A stretch of 64,000 nucleotides of DNA from Cocos nucifera. Lineage: Eukaryota; Streptophyta; Magnoliopsida; Arecales; Arecaceae. Positions 12,440 to 23,633 of this stretch are shown here, one piece after another. Under the pieces are notes generated by a model, which was not told where the DNA came from, searched no databases, and saw only the letters and a list, made by a program, of their open reading frames with translations. The position numbers were made by a program, and so were the translations under genes. How positions within the stretch are numbered: position 1 is the first letter of the stretch; each line of letters begins with the position of its first letter. Where the stretch lies: assembly GCA_006176705.1 (NCBI GenBank), contig QRFJ01000300.1, positions 1,247,688 to 1,311,687 on the forward strand, given 5' to 3'.

Positions 12440-14145
12440 TAGCTTAATGATCAATGGTTTACAATGGTGAAGTTGGATTCCTTTGTGGCTGGTTTAGCTT
12501 TGATGGGATGTGCAAAAGAGAGTGCAGCTAGGCAAGTCATTAAGAAGTAGAAATTTGAAAAACAGAGCATTGTACATGAAGATGATACTGGTGCAGCTTC
12601 AAAGAAAGGAGAGGTGTCCTAATCTAAAGAGCCACCCCTTAAAAAGTGTCATGGTGAGATACAAATGAAAGATGTGCATACAATGGATTCTGATAAGATG
12701 ATTCATGTAGAGTAGAATGAGTATGGATAGCCAATTGAGGATGGTGGGCAATCATTTATGAGCTTTTTGACTAGCTTAATGAAGTTCTATGAGTAGTTGC
12801 CAGTTAGTATGAATAATTGGCGAAAGATACGTAAGACTACTAAAGATGATCTTTGAAAATACACAAAGATGACATTGATTTTTATATCATCTATGGTTTA
12901 GCACTTATTATTATAATATATTAATAATATTATTTTTTTTATTTTAGAAGAAGTATGATGTAGGAGATGAGCATTATAATTTTGCAATGAAGACTTTGCA
13001 AAAAAATGGAGAGGGATGAAGTACCATGTAAGAAGGAAATATGTACTTCACATACATCTGTAATAATAGTAGAAAAAGGAAAGATGAAGTACCTAAGAAT
13101 GTCCTAGAGGCTCAATAGAAGGAAGCTACAGACATTTGATCTACTATACAGTGGCAAGTATATAGAAATTATTATCTTTTTTCATTGGTTGAGTTAATTA
13201 TTTTTGTCATGGTTGAGGTAGGTCTTAAATTTTGGTTTATATGGAATAATGGCAGAATAGAGCAGATACCAATATTGAATGCAAGAAGAAGTACAAGTAC
13301 CCCCACTTTGTAAGAATAAGAAGCTTCATGCAAATCAATCACCTACAGGTAAAACACATCTAAATTTCTTAAGTACTTACTTTGAGGAATATGTCTATTG
13401 TGTTCATTTAATCTTTTCTTATATTGTATACTCAGTTCAAAAAGACAGGAAAAAAATTGAGCCACCCCTACATGTGGACTAAGACTCATACTAGAAAGGA
13501 CGGTAATCCTGTAAATGATGCTGCTGTTGGACTCATTGTAAGTATCCTTTATCAGGTCTATCTTATTTTTATTGTAATGTTTATTTCTTATAATTAATAC
13601 ATATATGCTAGAAACCAATAGGAGATGCTTAAAGATGCAGAAGAGGATGAGTTATTTTCTAAACAATGTGGCGAAGAAAGGCTAGACATGATCCATTGGT
13701 TGGGGATAGGACCAACTTCTAGTTCACTGTGGGGTCCTAAAGCAACTAATGAAGTCTTGAAAAAGAAAAATGAGAGTCTATGTAAAATGGTTTATGACTT
13801 AGCAGGTCAAGTTGAAACTTTTCAAGTCCAAGTAGCAAATATTTATGGTTCAACAGCCTTAGTGAGTACTCTAATTGAATGCAATTCATTGTTTATTTTC
13901 ATATGAAAGAGATTGGATAACTCAATCTTTATTTTTAGAATTGTCAACTATTTCATTTTGAAATTATGAAAGTGTCATGCAAAAAGCTGATGACCATTTG
14001 CTCTACTTGTCATTTGATTTTTGTTTTAAGTTGATTGTACTTATTTATTAATAGGATATTGCCAACATACAAGAAGCTGATGATCATTCACCAAAAATAG
14101 ATCAAATATCATCAGTTACTAAATATAGTTTAGAGGTACCTATGA
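12440..14145 (+). pseudogene. CACTA (En/Spm) Transposase_24-type gene relic with introns
   Basis: Pieces match the plant Ptta/En/Spm family domain. Near 12950-13050 there is a KKYDVGDEHYNFAMKTLQK-like segment followed by a W-R-(x)-K-(x)2-V-R-R-K-Y pattern. Near 13260-13340 there is KKKYKYPHFVRIRSF. Near 13440-13535 there is FKKTGKKLSHPYMW followed by THTRKDGNPVNDAAVGLI, the most diagnostic part. An acidic, coiled-coil-like tail follows at 13625-13880. The pieces are separated by intron-like gaps: CAG|GTAAAA near 13347 to CTCAG near 13434, and ATT|GTAAGT near 13538 to GCTAG near 13610. Stops and frame changes interrupt the first half. 12440-12660 follows a TTTTTAG acceptor-like site and may be an earlier exon; that part is uncertain. 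No terminal CACTA repeats or second transposase gene are seen. Confidence 0.6.
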
Positions 14146-14199
14146 TATAATTACTTTATGCCATATTCGTAATTTAATACTCATAAAAAATAGATAAAA

Positions 14200-14536
14200 T
14201 ATCATCAGTTGTAAGGTTATGGTTAGTGAACTAGTAAAAACCAATCGGATTGGATTGTGAACCCGTGAAATAATTAGACTATAATCTTGAAGAGGTTATA
14301 ATTAAAATTCTAAGCTGATTTACTTGGAGAGTGGATGTAGATATTGAATTTGTACATGTGAAATAAAATTCTATATGTTTGTGATTGTGTTGTTTTGCTT
14401 ATCTTGTTATTTCTGCTACAACTTAGGTTTCTTGCTTATCACTCAATAAATACTGTTTGAATTTTTTTGGACATAATTTATTTAATTTTTAAAAAAATCT
14501 AATTCACCCTCTCTCTTGGGTTGTTGCCTTTCCATA
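14200..14536 (+). repeat. Possible 3' part of a copia-type LTR, cut by element C
   Basis: The stretch ends with TCTAATTCACCC then CTCTCTTGGG, a run typical of the U5 end of plant copia LTRs, preceded by AAACCAATCGGATTGGATTG-like and AGTGGATGTAG-like segments. It is interrupted by gypsy element C at 14542. The partner LTR is not in the window, so the call rests on end-motif similarity only. Confidence 0.35.
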
Positions 14537-14541
14537 GATTT

Positions 14542-15421
14542 TGTTGGAGATAAATCCCGCTCCTGCCAAAGTCAAGTTCGATCCCCAGCCTGATGTGGTC
14601 AATGCGGAAGAACTTCAGCGGGCGCGTCCTAGCCGAACTACTTATCGCCCGAGCTCCTTCAGACTCCTAGCGGCCGAACTCCTCAAGCAGCCGAACTACA
14701 TATTGCCCGAGCCCCTTTGGACTCCAAGCGGTAGGACTTCGACCGAGCCCCCGACGGTCGAGCTTGTTCCAACCCTCTTAGCAGCCGAGCTCCCCGAACT
14801 CCTGCCCAGCGGCCGAACTCCTCAGCGCCCAGGCTCCGGGCCGAATTCCTACTACCGGCCGAACTGCCTGGCGGTCGAACTCCTTCGAACTCCCAGCGAT
14901 CGGGCTTCAGCCAGACCCCTGCGGGAGCCAAACTTCTCCAAAACCTCCTCTCGGGCCAAGTTTCTACGGAAGCCGGACTCCCTATAGGCTTTTTCAATGG
15001 ACGAGCTTCTCAATGGCCAAACTCCTTGTGATGGATTCTTGCAGGCAATCTCGCTACGGTTACACAACAATAATGATCGGCACTTATCAGCAATAACGAT
15101 CGACAATAACGATCGATATTTATCGACAATAACGATCGACATTGATCAAGATAGTTACCACGCCCATTAACCAAGGTGGTTACAACAAGCTCTCTCTATA
15201 AAAGGACCCTCCGAATACACTGAAGTTAGGTTCTGAAAATCTTTTTCTTCTCCTCTATACTCTATCGAGCACTCCATTCCTATTGACAGGAACTAACTTG
15301 AGCATCGGAGGATCTTGTCGGAGCCACCCCCCACCGGTTTCGAGCGAGACTTTATTTTGCAGGTCCCCGGCGGCAGCCTCTTCGGCCTCAACTCCGGCGA
15401 TGATAAGTTTCTACATCAACA
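14542..15421 (+). repeat. 5' LTR of element C
   Basis: Starts TGTTGGAGATAAATCCCG and ends CATCAACA, the same ends as the 3' copy. A TATA box (TATAAAA at 15197-15203, in a CTCTATAAAAGG context) should drive element transcription. Near 15060-15140 there are several tandem copies of an AATAACGATCG(G/A)C unit. The first half has many CGAACTCC-type motifs in spaced repeats. The short open frames here are made by these repeats. Confidence 0.9.
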
Positions 15422-15423
15422 GA

Positions 15424-15441
15424 TTGGCGCTAGAGGAAGGG
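15424..15441 (+). other. Primer binding site of element C
   Basis: TTGGCGCTAGAGGAAGGG lies two bases after the 5' LTR. The identical string follows the 5' LTR of element D (27214-27231). The type is common in Tat-clade gypsy elements; the tRNA was not identified here. Confidence 0.7.
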
Positions 15442-15545
15442 CACGAACCTCTGAGGTTCCCTTGTTCTTAAAGGAGTGCTCGACGATGATTTCTCTCTCT
15501 GAAAATCCATCTTCTTCCTCACTAAAGTTCTCTCCCGAAGAGAAA

Positions 15546-15850
15546 ATGCCTTGAGAGCTTCGACTCGACGATCGGCGGCCTGCACGTCAGATCCGTCTGT
15601 TCCTATCTCAGCCCCAATAGCCCAGTTTCCATACGAAGCCCTCGCAGACATGAGGCAGGTCAACCTACTGGTCGGGTCTGTGGCTCCACCGAGATGATGC
15701 TGGCCGTACGAAAACATCCAACGGAGACTTTGCCAGCAAACTCACCATGAGGACACGAGGAACCGGCCATAAGGTAAAGCATTTGGGCATACCAATCGCT
15801 CTTAGGAAGGAGAAACGAAGAGCAGAAGTTCTTCCACAAAAAATTTCATA
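15546..15850 (+). pseudogene. Broken gag start in element C
   Basis: The ATG at 15546 lies where the gag ATG of element D lies (27335), and the following bases match that gag (shared GTCAGATC, CATCCATT/CGTCTGTT and CCCCA stretches). A stop is the third codon. Similarity continues to about 15830 (CATACC-ATCGC and GAGAAACGAAGAGCAGA stretches), after which the gag core is absent and the hairpin array begins. Confidence 0.6.
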
Positions 15851-15854
15851 AGGA

Positions 15855-17690
15855 GACTGGAACGAAGTTCGGCGGAAGAGAAGCCGAACTCCCCTTCGAA
15901 GATCATCAATGAAGTTCGGTGGAAGAGAAGCTGAACTCCCTCTCGAAGATCATCAACGAAGTTCAACGAAAGAGAAGCCGAACTCCCCCTCGAAGATCAT
16001 CAATAAAGTTCGGCGTAAGCGAAGCCGAACTTCCCTCGAAGCTCATCATCGGAATAAAGTTCGGCGGAAGTGAAACCGAACTCCCCTTCGAAGCTCACAA
16101 TCCAGTGAAGTTCGGCGCAAGCAAGGGCGGAAGTTCTCCCGTGGAATGAAGTTTGGCATAAGTGAGGCCGAAAGCCGCAGCTCATCATCCGAATGAAGTT
16201 CGGCGGAAGGGAAGCCAAAGCTCCTGATCAATGAAGTTTGGCAGAAGAGAAGCCGAACTTTTCCTTGAGGCTCTCATCGCTCAAGTCAGGCCGAACTCCC
16301 CTATCTCGAGTATGTCATCTACGAAACCTGCTGCAAAGAATTCTTTGGAGGCGGAGTGAAGTTCGGTAGCTAAAGCAAAGCCGAGCTCCACTTGAGCCCA
16401 TCGTCAAGGGAGTTCGGGTAATGAAGGATGAAGTTCCCCCATTTGCAATGAGGCGGAATAAAGTTCGGCCACGTCTACGACCTCGAGGCTCATCATTGAG
16501 GATGACAAAGAAGCAGGAAGTTCTACCGCGGAAGCTTTCGCGGGAAAGTGGAGCGAAGTTCGGCTCAACTGAGACCGAACTTACGTAGTCGCCACAAAGT
16601 TAAGTTCGGCCTAAGCAAGGGCGGAACAAAGTCTCCCGCGGAATGAAGTTCGGCATAAGTGGGGTCGAACTCCGCTGCTCATCGGAATAAAGTTCGGCTG
16701 AAGCAAGGCCGAACTTTCCTCAGAAGCTCATTATTGGAATGAAGTTCGGTGCAAGTGAAACCGAACTTCCCTTCGAGGTTCAATCAAGTTCGACGCAAAC
16801 AAAGGCGAACAAAGTTTTCCCGCAGAATGAAGTTCGGCATAAAGTGAGGCCGAACTGCGCAGCTGCTCATCGCAATAAAGTTCGGCGGAAGTAAAGCCGA
16901 ACTCCCCTCGAAAAGCTCATTATTGGAATGAAGTTCGGCTCAAGTGAGGCCGAACTTCCCTTTGAAGCTCACCATAAAATGAAGTTCGCTTTAAGTAAGG
17001 CCGAACTCCCCCGCTCGAATATGTCATCTCTAGAAAGAATTCACGGGAGGTGCAATGAAGTTAGGCCGCGCTCGAGACCACCCGAGGGCGAGCGAGGCCA
17101 AACTCCCCCTCATGTACGTCACCAAGGAAGCCCCTGCAAAGAATTCATGGGAGGTGCAATGAAGTTCGGGCAAGCAAAGCCGACCCCCTCTCTGCAAGCA
17201 AGGAAGTCCGGACAAAGAAGCATGAAGTTCTCCCGCGGAAGGTTTTGCGAAAAAGCGGAACAAAGCTCCGCGCAAGCGAGGCCGAACTCCTCGTACATCA
17301 TCGAAATGAAGTTCGGCGGAAGCAGGGCCGAACTCCCATCAGAAGCTCGTCATTGGAATGTAGTTCGGCTTAAGTGAGGCCGAACTTTCCTTCGAAGCTC
17401 ACCATCAAGTTAAGCGCAAACAAGGGCGGAACAAAGTTCTCCCGCAGAATGAAGTTCGGCCGCATTTACGACCTCCACAGCACAAGGCCCGAACTTTTCC
17501 AAGGAATTCCCACGGAAGGTTTTGCAAGCTCGGCCGCGTCCACGACCACCCCATCTCAAGTGAGGCCGAACTTCACCTCGAGCTCGCCACCAAGGAAGCC
17601 CCGACGGAAGGGCGCGAAGAAGCCCTCCTCCCGAAAGGTTCCGCAACTACGCCCCGCTACCTCTAACTCGAATTCTCAGCGAAGTTAAGA
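15855..17690 (+). repeat. Hairpin-forming AGTTCGGC array in element C
   Basis: Roughly two dozen diverged units of about 45-50 bases. Each has GAAGTTCGGC, a spacer of 8-12 bases such as GGAAGTGAA, then GCCGAACTCCC. AGTTCGGC and GCCGAACT are exact inverted repeats, so each unit can fold into a short GC-rich hairpin. Between them run CTCGAAGCTCATCA-like linkers. Parts near 17050-17130 and 17570-17660 match the gag linker of element D (28430-28560), just before the zinc knuckle. This suggests the array grew from that gag segment. Open frames across it, such as 16928-17377, are by-products. Confidence 0.85.
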
Positions 17691-18140
17691 GCCGACCGTC
17701 CAAGACCTGAAGCACCATGGCCTCCCAAAACGTGCGCGATCTAAGCAAGTAATGCCCCTAGCATCGCGACTACGGCTACGACACTGAGGAATACATTCAG
17801 CTCCAAGATGAGATTAAAGAGCTCGGCAGGGTAAATTCCTTCAACGCCAGCCTGAAGCAGGAGAAGATCGGCTAAGAGCGCTACCGTAACTAGAAAAGAC
17901 TACAAGGTCGGCCACCTCACGGCGTCATCAACGTTACCCCAGAGGAGCTAGGAGCTAGATACATCGGCAATTCGTCACCTCCCAGCGTCAAAACCAATGA
18001 GAAGCATGCTCCAAATGAAAGAGGCCAGCATGAGATAGAGGAGGTCGTCTGGACGGGACTTACTGCCCGAGGAAACTCAGAGGAAGAATGCCCCGACGAC
18101 CCTGAAATGGGGATGTGCTGCCCGTAATTTCCCTTCGGTA
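17690..18140 (+). pseudogene. gag zinc-knuckle and tail remnant in element C
   Basis: After the array, sequence similar to element D resumes. There is a region reading like CRDYGYDTEEYIQLQDEIKEL (compare HDHGYDTEECIQL in D), a GVIN-like turn, and a DNA match of GAGATAGAGGAGGTCGTC to D near 28970. Stops are present. It corresponds to the C-terminal gag part only. Confidence 0.6.
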
Positions 18141-18213
18141 ACATACTTCCCTTCCGATAATACTATTTCTGGACGCAAAAACTGTACGATGACAGCGAAG
18201 GAGCAGCCAATAG

Positions 18214-19066
18214 CCCGTTAGGAACAGGAGGAAGACCTCGTCCTAACGCGAGCAAAGTCGAAGGCCTCGTTCACCTTAGACGAGATGGGGGGAGAGGCTC
18301 GGACGACGGTCCGCATGTGCCCCCACAGCCCGTTAGGAACAGGAGGAAGACCTCGTCCTAACGCGAGCAAAGTCGAAGGCCTCGTTCACCTTAGACGAGA
18401 TGGGGGGAGAGGCTCGGACGACGGTCCGCATGTGCCCCCACAGCCCGTTAGGAACAGGAGGAAGACCTCGTCCTAACGCGAGCAAAGTCGAAGGCCTCGT
18501 TCACCTTAGACGAGATGGGGGGAGAGGCTCGGACGACGGTCCGCATGTGCCCCCACAGCCCGTTAGGAACAGGAGGAAGACCTCGTCCTAACGCGAGCAA
18601 AGTCGAAGGCCTCGTTCACCTTAGACGAGATGGGGGGAGAGGCTCGGACGACGGTCCGCATGTGCCCCCACAGCCCGTTAGGAACAGGAGGAAGACCTCG
18701 TCCTAACGCGAGCAAAGTCGAAGGCCTCGTTCACCTTAGACGAGATGGGGGGAGAGGCTCGGACGACGGTCCGCATGTGCCCCCACAGCCCGTTAGGAAC
18801 AGGAGGAAGACCTCGTCCTAATGCGAGCAAAGTCGAAGGCCTCGTTCACCTTAGACGAGATGGGGGAGAAGGCTCGGACGACGGTCCGCATGTGCCCCCA
18901 CAGCCCGTTAGGAACAGGAGGAAGACCTCGTCCTAACGCGAGCAAAGTCGAAGGCCTCGTTCACCTTAGACGAGACGGGGGGAGAGGCTCGGACGACGGT
19001 CCGCATGTGCCCCCACAGCCCGTTAGGAACAGGAGGAAGACCTCGTCCTAACGTGAGCAAAGTCGA
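18214..19066 (+). repeat. 115-bp tandem repeat, seven full copies plus a partial
   Basis: Units start at 18214, 18329, 18444, 18559, 18674, 18789 and 18904, with a partial copy from 19019. Copies are almost identical; I see only single-base changes, near 18822, 18867 and 18976. Each unit starts CCCGTTAGGA and contains TCCTAAC 18 bases later, so GTTAGGA/TCCTAAC can pair. Because 115 is not a multiple of three, reading frame shifts from unit to unit; the string of equal 63-residue open frames is therefore an artefact, not a protein repeat. One to two diverged copies of the same unit are in element D near 29167-29340. Confidence 0.95.
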
Positions 19067-19401
19067 AAATCTCATCCTAACGCGAGCACCTACATCAACC
19101 TCAGCCAAAGGAGATGAGATATCCTTCGAGCAATCTTATCGACTTCGATCAAATAAGGTCCCCCCGAGCGACTAGGCTGACCTCGGTTGAAGAGCGCCGA
19201 CTTCGACCTCGGCGAGAGATAGGATTTTTTACCAAATCAACCTCGGCTAGAGAGCCTCAACTTCAGCATCAACTTTAGCCAGAAATGAAATCTCCCCCGA
19301 ACTTTGACATGGACCGATACGCAGCCCGAAAGAAAAACTTTGGCAGTCGCCTTAGCTGCACTCCCTTCCTTCGAATTTCGAACTCGGGAGTGGGGGGCTA
19401 G
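19067..19401 (+). other. 3' spacer and polypurine tract of element C
   Basis: A few degenerate units like the D array (ACCTCGGCTAGAGAG, GAAATCTCCCCCGA) occur at 19140-19310. A shared segment, AACTTTGGCAGTCG, matches element D near 31110. It ends with the purine tract GGGAGTGGGGGGCTAG (19386-19401), directly before the 3' LTR. Confidence 0.65.
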
Positions 19402-20293
19402 TGTTGGGGATAAATTCCGCTCCTGCCAAAGTCAAGTTCGGTCCCCAGCCTGATGTGGTCAATGCGGAAGAACTTCAGCGGACGCGTCCTAGCTGAACTA
19501 CTTATCGCCCGAGCTCCTTCAGACTCCTAGCGGCCGAACTCCTCAAGCGGCCGAACTACATATTGCTCGAGCCCCTTTGGACTCCAAGCGGTAGGGCTTC
19601 GGCCGAGCCCCCGGCGGCCGAGCTTATTCCAACCCTCTTAGCGGCCGAGCTCCCCGAACTCCTGCCCAGTGGCCGAACTCCTCAGCGCCCAGGCTTCGGG
19701 CCGAATTTCTACTGCCGGCGAACTGTCTGGCGGCCGAACTCCTTCGAACTCCCAGCGACCGGGCTTCAGCCAGACCCTTGCGGGAGCCGAACTTCCCCAA
19801 AACCTCCTCTCGAGCCGAGTTTCTATGGAAGCCGGACTCCCTATAGGCTTTTTCAATGGATGAGCTTCTCAATGGCCAAACTCCTTATGATGGATTCCTG
19901 CAGGCAATCTCGCTACGGTTACACAACAATAATGATCGGCACTTATCAGCAATAACGATCGGCAATAACGATCGACAATAACGATCGGTATTTATCGGCA
20001 ATAACGATCGGCATTGATCAAGATAGTTACCACGCTCATTAACCAAGGCGGTTACAACAAGCTCCCTCTATAAAAGGATCCTTCGAATACACTGAAGTCA
20101 GGTTCTGAAAACTCTTTTTTTCTCCTCTATACTCTATCGAGCACTCCATTCCTGTTGACAGGAACTAACTTGAGCGTCGGAGGGTCTTGTCGGAGCCACC
20201 TTCCATCGGTTCCGAGCGAGACTTTGTTTTGCAGGTCCCCGGCGGCAGCCTTTTCGGCCTCAACTCCGGCGATGATAAGTTTCTGCGTCAACA
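19402..20293 (+). repeat. 3' LTR of element C
   Basis: Starts TGTTGGGGATAAATTCCG and ends GCGTCAACA. It is close to the 5' LTR with scattered substitutions and one extra AATAACGATCGGC unit near 19960-19990, which explains its 12 extra bases. The TATA box is TATAAAA at 20069-20075. Confidence 0.9.
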
Positions 20294-20298
20294 GATTT

Positions 20299-22144
20299 CA
20301 TCATATTCCTCTTCGTTCCTCTGTTTTCAATTCTCGACCGACTTGATCATTGGAGGGCCTTCCGTAGCAAGTGAATTTGTTTGTAGGTATTGATCATGGT
20401 TCTCATCCTGAAGATGAATGTTTCTTGCTGCCCCCAAGTCGATCGCGATCTTACCAGGAACCTATGGTAACAATGTAAAAAAACATTTTAAACAATCACT
20501 CAGCTTCACCATGAAGTCACGAGGAAATGTTTACACAATTTTTAATTTTTTCCCTTTGTGATTAATCGTGCATTAGACCCACGAGAGTCCAGAGATGTTT
20601 ACGTTATTTTCATACCCAAGTAAGAAGACCTAAAATTTGCTAAGCGGCTAATATAAATAAAATAAAAATAGATTGATGGGGTTAATAATACAGTAACACG
20701 GATTGCAATGCAAAAGTCAATGAAAGAATTAAAGAAGGGAAGGAATAGCTTGACTCTGTCACCCGAATCTAACCAGAAGGAGGGTAGCAAGTTAACTCCT
20801 TTGCTTGCTTGTGGGCGATACTTGAGTTGCTTCCTTGATGGCAGAAAGATGCCAACACCAACTTCACAATTTACTTGAACTTCACGTGTGAGACCTTCCT
20901 CCCTCGACTTGTACGTGCGAGCAAGTTGAACCTCCAGCTGGTGGGTCGCTCAACTTTTTTTTTTTTTAAATGTAAAAGTAAATTGGACCTTTGCTCTATG
21001 GTTACTCAAGGGGTCTATGTTGAAACATCTTTCATGTCGATAAAGGCTTTGGATCCTAGGAGGGAACCCATCACACCAAGCTCTCCATAGGATTATAAGA
21101 TAGAAAGCAAATATGTTGAAGCCTTGAAGGTGAGCACCTGTGGTTATTTTCGTGCTTTTATGGAAGATGGAGATGGTGGAAATAACTTTCCATAGGTCAA
21201 TTTTTATTGATAAAAAACCTCCGGGTTGCCTCCTAGATGAATGACTTTAGTGGCAACCTTATTTTTCTAAGGTTCACACGTTACCGTAATATTTTCCATC
21301 CAAACCTTATTCATTCGATTAATAATTGGCTGATCCATTGCTAAATTGGTCGACCCAATTTGATTTTACCGTAAATAGTGTTATAGTTTATCTTCATACG
21401 CCTTAATAGTAAATTCTATTTACTAGCATTGGTAGTCTGTGCAATAATTCTAGTTTCGTGTGCAGCATCATCTACAACATTGGCATAAGAAATTATATCG
21501 TTTACTCAAAGATATTTTTGGATTTTCTTGGAGATTATGATGTAACATTTAAAATGCTATGGATTTTCTACGAGGAACGATCCAACTTGGATAATTTAGT
21601 TCTACCTGACTCTATAGGGTAAGGGAGCTACATTTTCCTCCTCCAACCCCTCCCTCCCCTCCACATGGGTAGGTAGCAAATGTACAAAAGAAAATATTCA
21701 GCCTCCATCAATTTTTTCCAAGTTTGCTTCCATCCTGACCCAAGGCTCTAAAACGTGAGCCCAAGCTTAGCTTTTTCTGAGTTTGATCTTTAGGGCATTC
21801 AGGCTGACGTCCGCTGACATCGAAGCGTTCCATGTGATAATGCAAATGATGTATACAAACTATGCTTGTCGTTATGGTAGAATCTCGTACCTTTGTATTG
21901 AAATATCGGATCTAAATTGTCGTTACATTGTGAGTGCATTAGGTTGCAACCCGTGGACGCACTCCATCTGGGAGGAGGAGGTTGTAAGTTATCAACCTGC
22001 AGAAGTTTTTTTTTTTTTTTTTCTTTGGAGAAAGCCTTCTTCAACGTGCATTAAATATCTATGGTTCTATTTTTTTGGCTTAAAATTTTGAATGATAAAA
22101 TATTTTTTTATTTTAAAAAAATTATAATATTTTATGATCCTGAT
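20299..22144. other. Intergenic stretch, no gene supported
   Basis: 20299-20400 has GACTTGATCATTGGAGG and TTTGTTTGTAGGT strings resembling the U5 end of Tat-type LTRs such as those of C and D, so it may be an older LTR scrap. From 20400 to 22140 only short, unconserved open frames are seen, plus poly-T runs near 20955 and 22005. Confidence 0.4.
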
Positions 22145-22260
22145 AGAAAATAGAATGTCATAAGGAAGAAAGGATATTTTCGTCATAAAAAAATATTAAA
22201 AAATTTATAAACTTTTTAATGATGAAAATATCCTTTCCTTCTTATGACATCCTGTTTTCA
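22145..22260. repeat. Foldback (MITE-like) inverted repeat
   Basis: The arm at 22153-22186 pairs with 22219-22252 over about 34 bases with roughly four mismatches (shared core AAAGGATATTTTC / GAAAATATCCTTT). The loop is about 32 AT-rich bases, and the outer GAAAA/TTTTC continues the stem. AT-rich, partly symmetrical sequence lies outside (22085-22135 and 22305-22355). No gene is present. A small non-autonomous DNA element is likely. Confidence 0.65.
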
Positions 22261-22929
22261 AAATATGCCTTGACCACGGGATATGATGAATAGAGAAATA
22301 TTTTTGTTATTTAAAATTTTAAATAAAAAATAAAATTATGATATTTAATATATATTAGAAAATGATGCTATTGGGCATGCATGCGTTGCACAAAGAATTG
22401 CACTTTTTTGCTTGAAAGGGACGGGTGGGGGAGCCATTTCTAATGCTAATCCTTCGTTGGTCCATTTATAAAATTTTCATTAGTTGTCGTATAATTATAC
22501 AAAAATGCCTATTAAATGCCTTTAAGAGTTATTAGAGGTACATATCTTTGAAGCGTTTTCTCCGTCGCTTATTAGGTGTTCGCAACCATCTAGGAGATCT
22601 GGTCGACGTCTATATCATTGAGTCCCCTAATGTCCAATCTCTCCAAGAGTTTGTAGATGACTAATGTTGTTCCCGTGAATATTGTCACTTCTTTTACGAT
22701 GGTCACGCGTTTCTTTTGGTATTTGGTCAATTAATATTTTGTTTGTTGAGCCGCATTATCTCATGGCTAGACCATTGAATAATTTGAGCTTAATTTGTTA
22801 TTAACACAGCAACGGCAACAATACTCTTTGTGGACAAGTTTGGCTTTATTAAAATTTTACTCTTTATTTTCTTCATTTGTTGATTTTCTACGACCATACC
22901 TACCACTTTATTATTTAGATTTACACATA

Positions 22930-23064
22930 TAATTATGTACATGATGCATGCATGCATATGCATGTATACGTGTATATATTCATATACATACATGCATACA
23001 TACATATGTGTGTGTATGTGTACGTATGTACGTACACCCATGAATATATATATATATATATATA
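22930..23064. repeat. Alternating purine-pyrimidine microsatellite region
   Basis: TGCATGCATGCATATGCATG-type and (CATA)n/(TG)n runs are followed by an (AT)n tract at 23045-23064. The strict alternation makes open frames such as MYMMHACICMYTCIYSYTYM on both strands; these are not genes. Confidence 0.85.
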
Positions 23065-23623
23065 ATTTTTTTATTCTTTCTAAATCAAATTTCTCTCACT
23101 TGTTCGTTTTGGAGTTAGCAAGAGTGGATCTCCCGAGGTATCATTTCTTTTTTTTTGGTTTAGTGACATATAATTCCTTCTATATAAGAGCATGTTTTAA
23201 AATTTTAATAGATAAATCCAATTTGTTTTGGGTTATTATAATAATAATTTGTTTAGATCTTTAGTAGAGATTTGATTAGGGTTTATTTTTGGAATTGTAA
23301 GATTGAGAAATTAAATACTTTTATATATGTTAATTAACTTAATAAATTAATTTAATTTAATAAATTAATTTAAATTTATTATTTAATTTAATAAATGCAT
23401 TCAAAATTTTAGTGAAAGCCTAAATGATTGTGATTGTGATATTTAAATCTAATTAAATTTAAAATTTAAAGAAAAGATAATTTCCTAATTATTAATATTT
23501 AAACTACATAAAGTGGCTAAATCTTCTAATCTTACATTTTCAAAAATAGCTCCATAACCCTAATTTCAAAAATAAGCATAATCAGACCAGTCTATTTTAA
23601 AAATTAAAATATTTTAATAACTA
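23065..23623. other. AT-rich intergenic DNA, nothing identified
   Basis: Contains runs like TTAATTTAATAAATTAATTT (23335-23395) and short A/T tracts. No coding frame or RNA gene is recognised. Confidence 0.5.
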
Positions 23624-23633
23624 TTCTCATCAA

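Larger units (their letters stand above)
14542..20293 (+). mobile_element. Non-autonomous Tat-like Ty3-gypsy element C (complete)
   Basis: A 5,752-bp element bounded by LTRs of 880 and 892 bp and flanked by a perfect 5-bp target duplication, GATTT (14537-14541 and 20294-20298). It has a primer site just after the 5' LTR and a purine tract before the 3' LTR. The interior has no protease, RT, RNase H or integrase. It keeps only a broken gag start (ATG at 15546, stop two codons later) and a gag zinc-knuckle/tail remnant (about 17690-18140). The rest is two repeat arrays. The ends and gag remnants match element D at 25706-32644. It must have moved with enzymes supplied by a partner. The Tat placement rests on the gag tail type and the primer site and is moderately sure; the gypsy superfamily is likely, but no pol is present to prove it. 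Confidence 0.88.

Noticed and set aside
14541..14987. 148-residue open frame, and similar frame at 19563-19955
   Set aside because: Both lie in the LTRs of element C at equivalent places but read repeats of CGAACTCC; composition is repeat-driven.
18285..19051. Six equal 63-residue open frames as a repeat protein family
   Set aside because: They arise because a 115-bp unit repeats; 115 is not divisible by three, so no continuous repeat protein is encoded.
18214..19066. CRISPR-like array
   Set aside because: Units are directly adjacent with no unique spacers, lie inside a plant LTR element, and there are no cas genes; it is a plain tandem repeat.
22790..23264. Open frames on both strands in the TGCATGCA region
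   Set aside because: Alternating purine-pyrimidine microsatellite; complementary frames stay open by composition.
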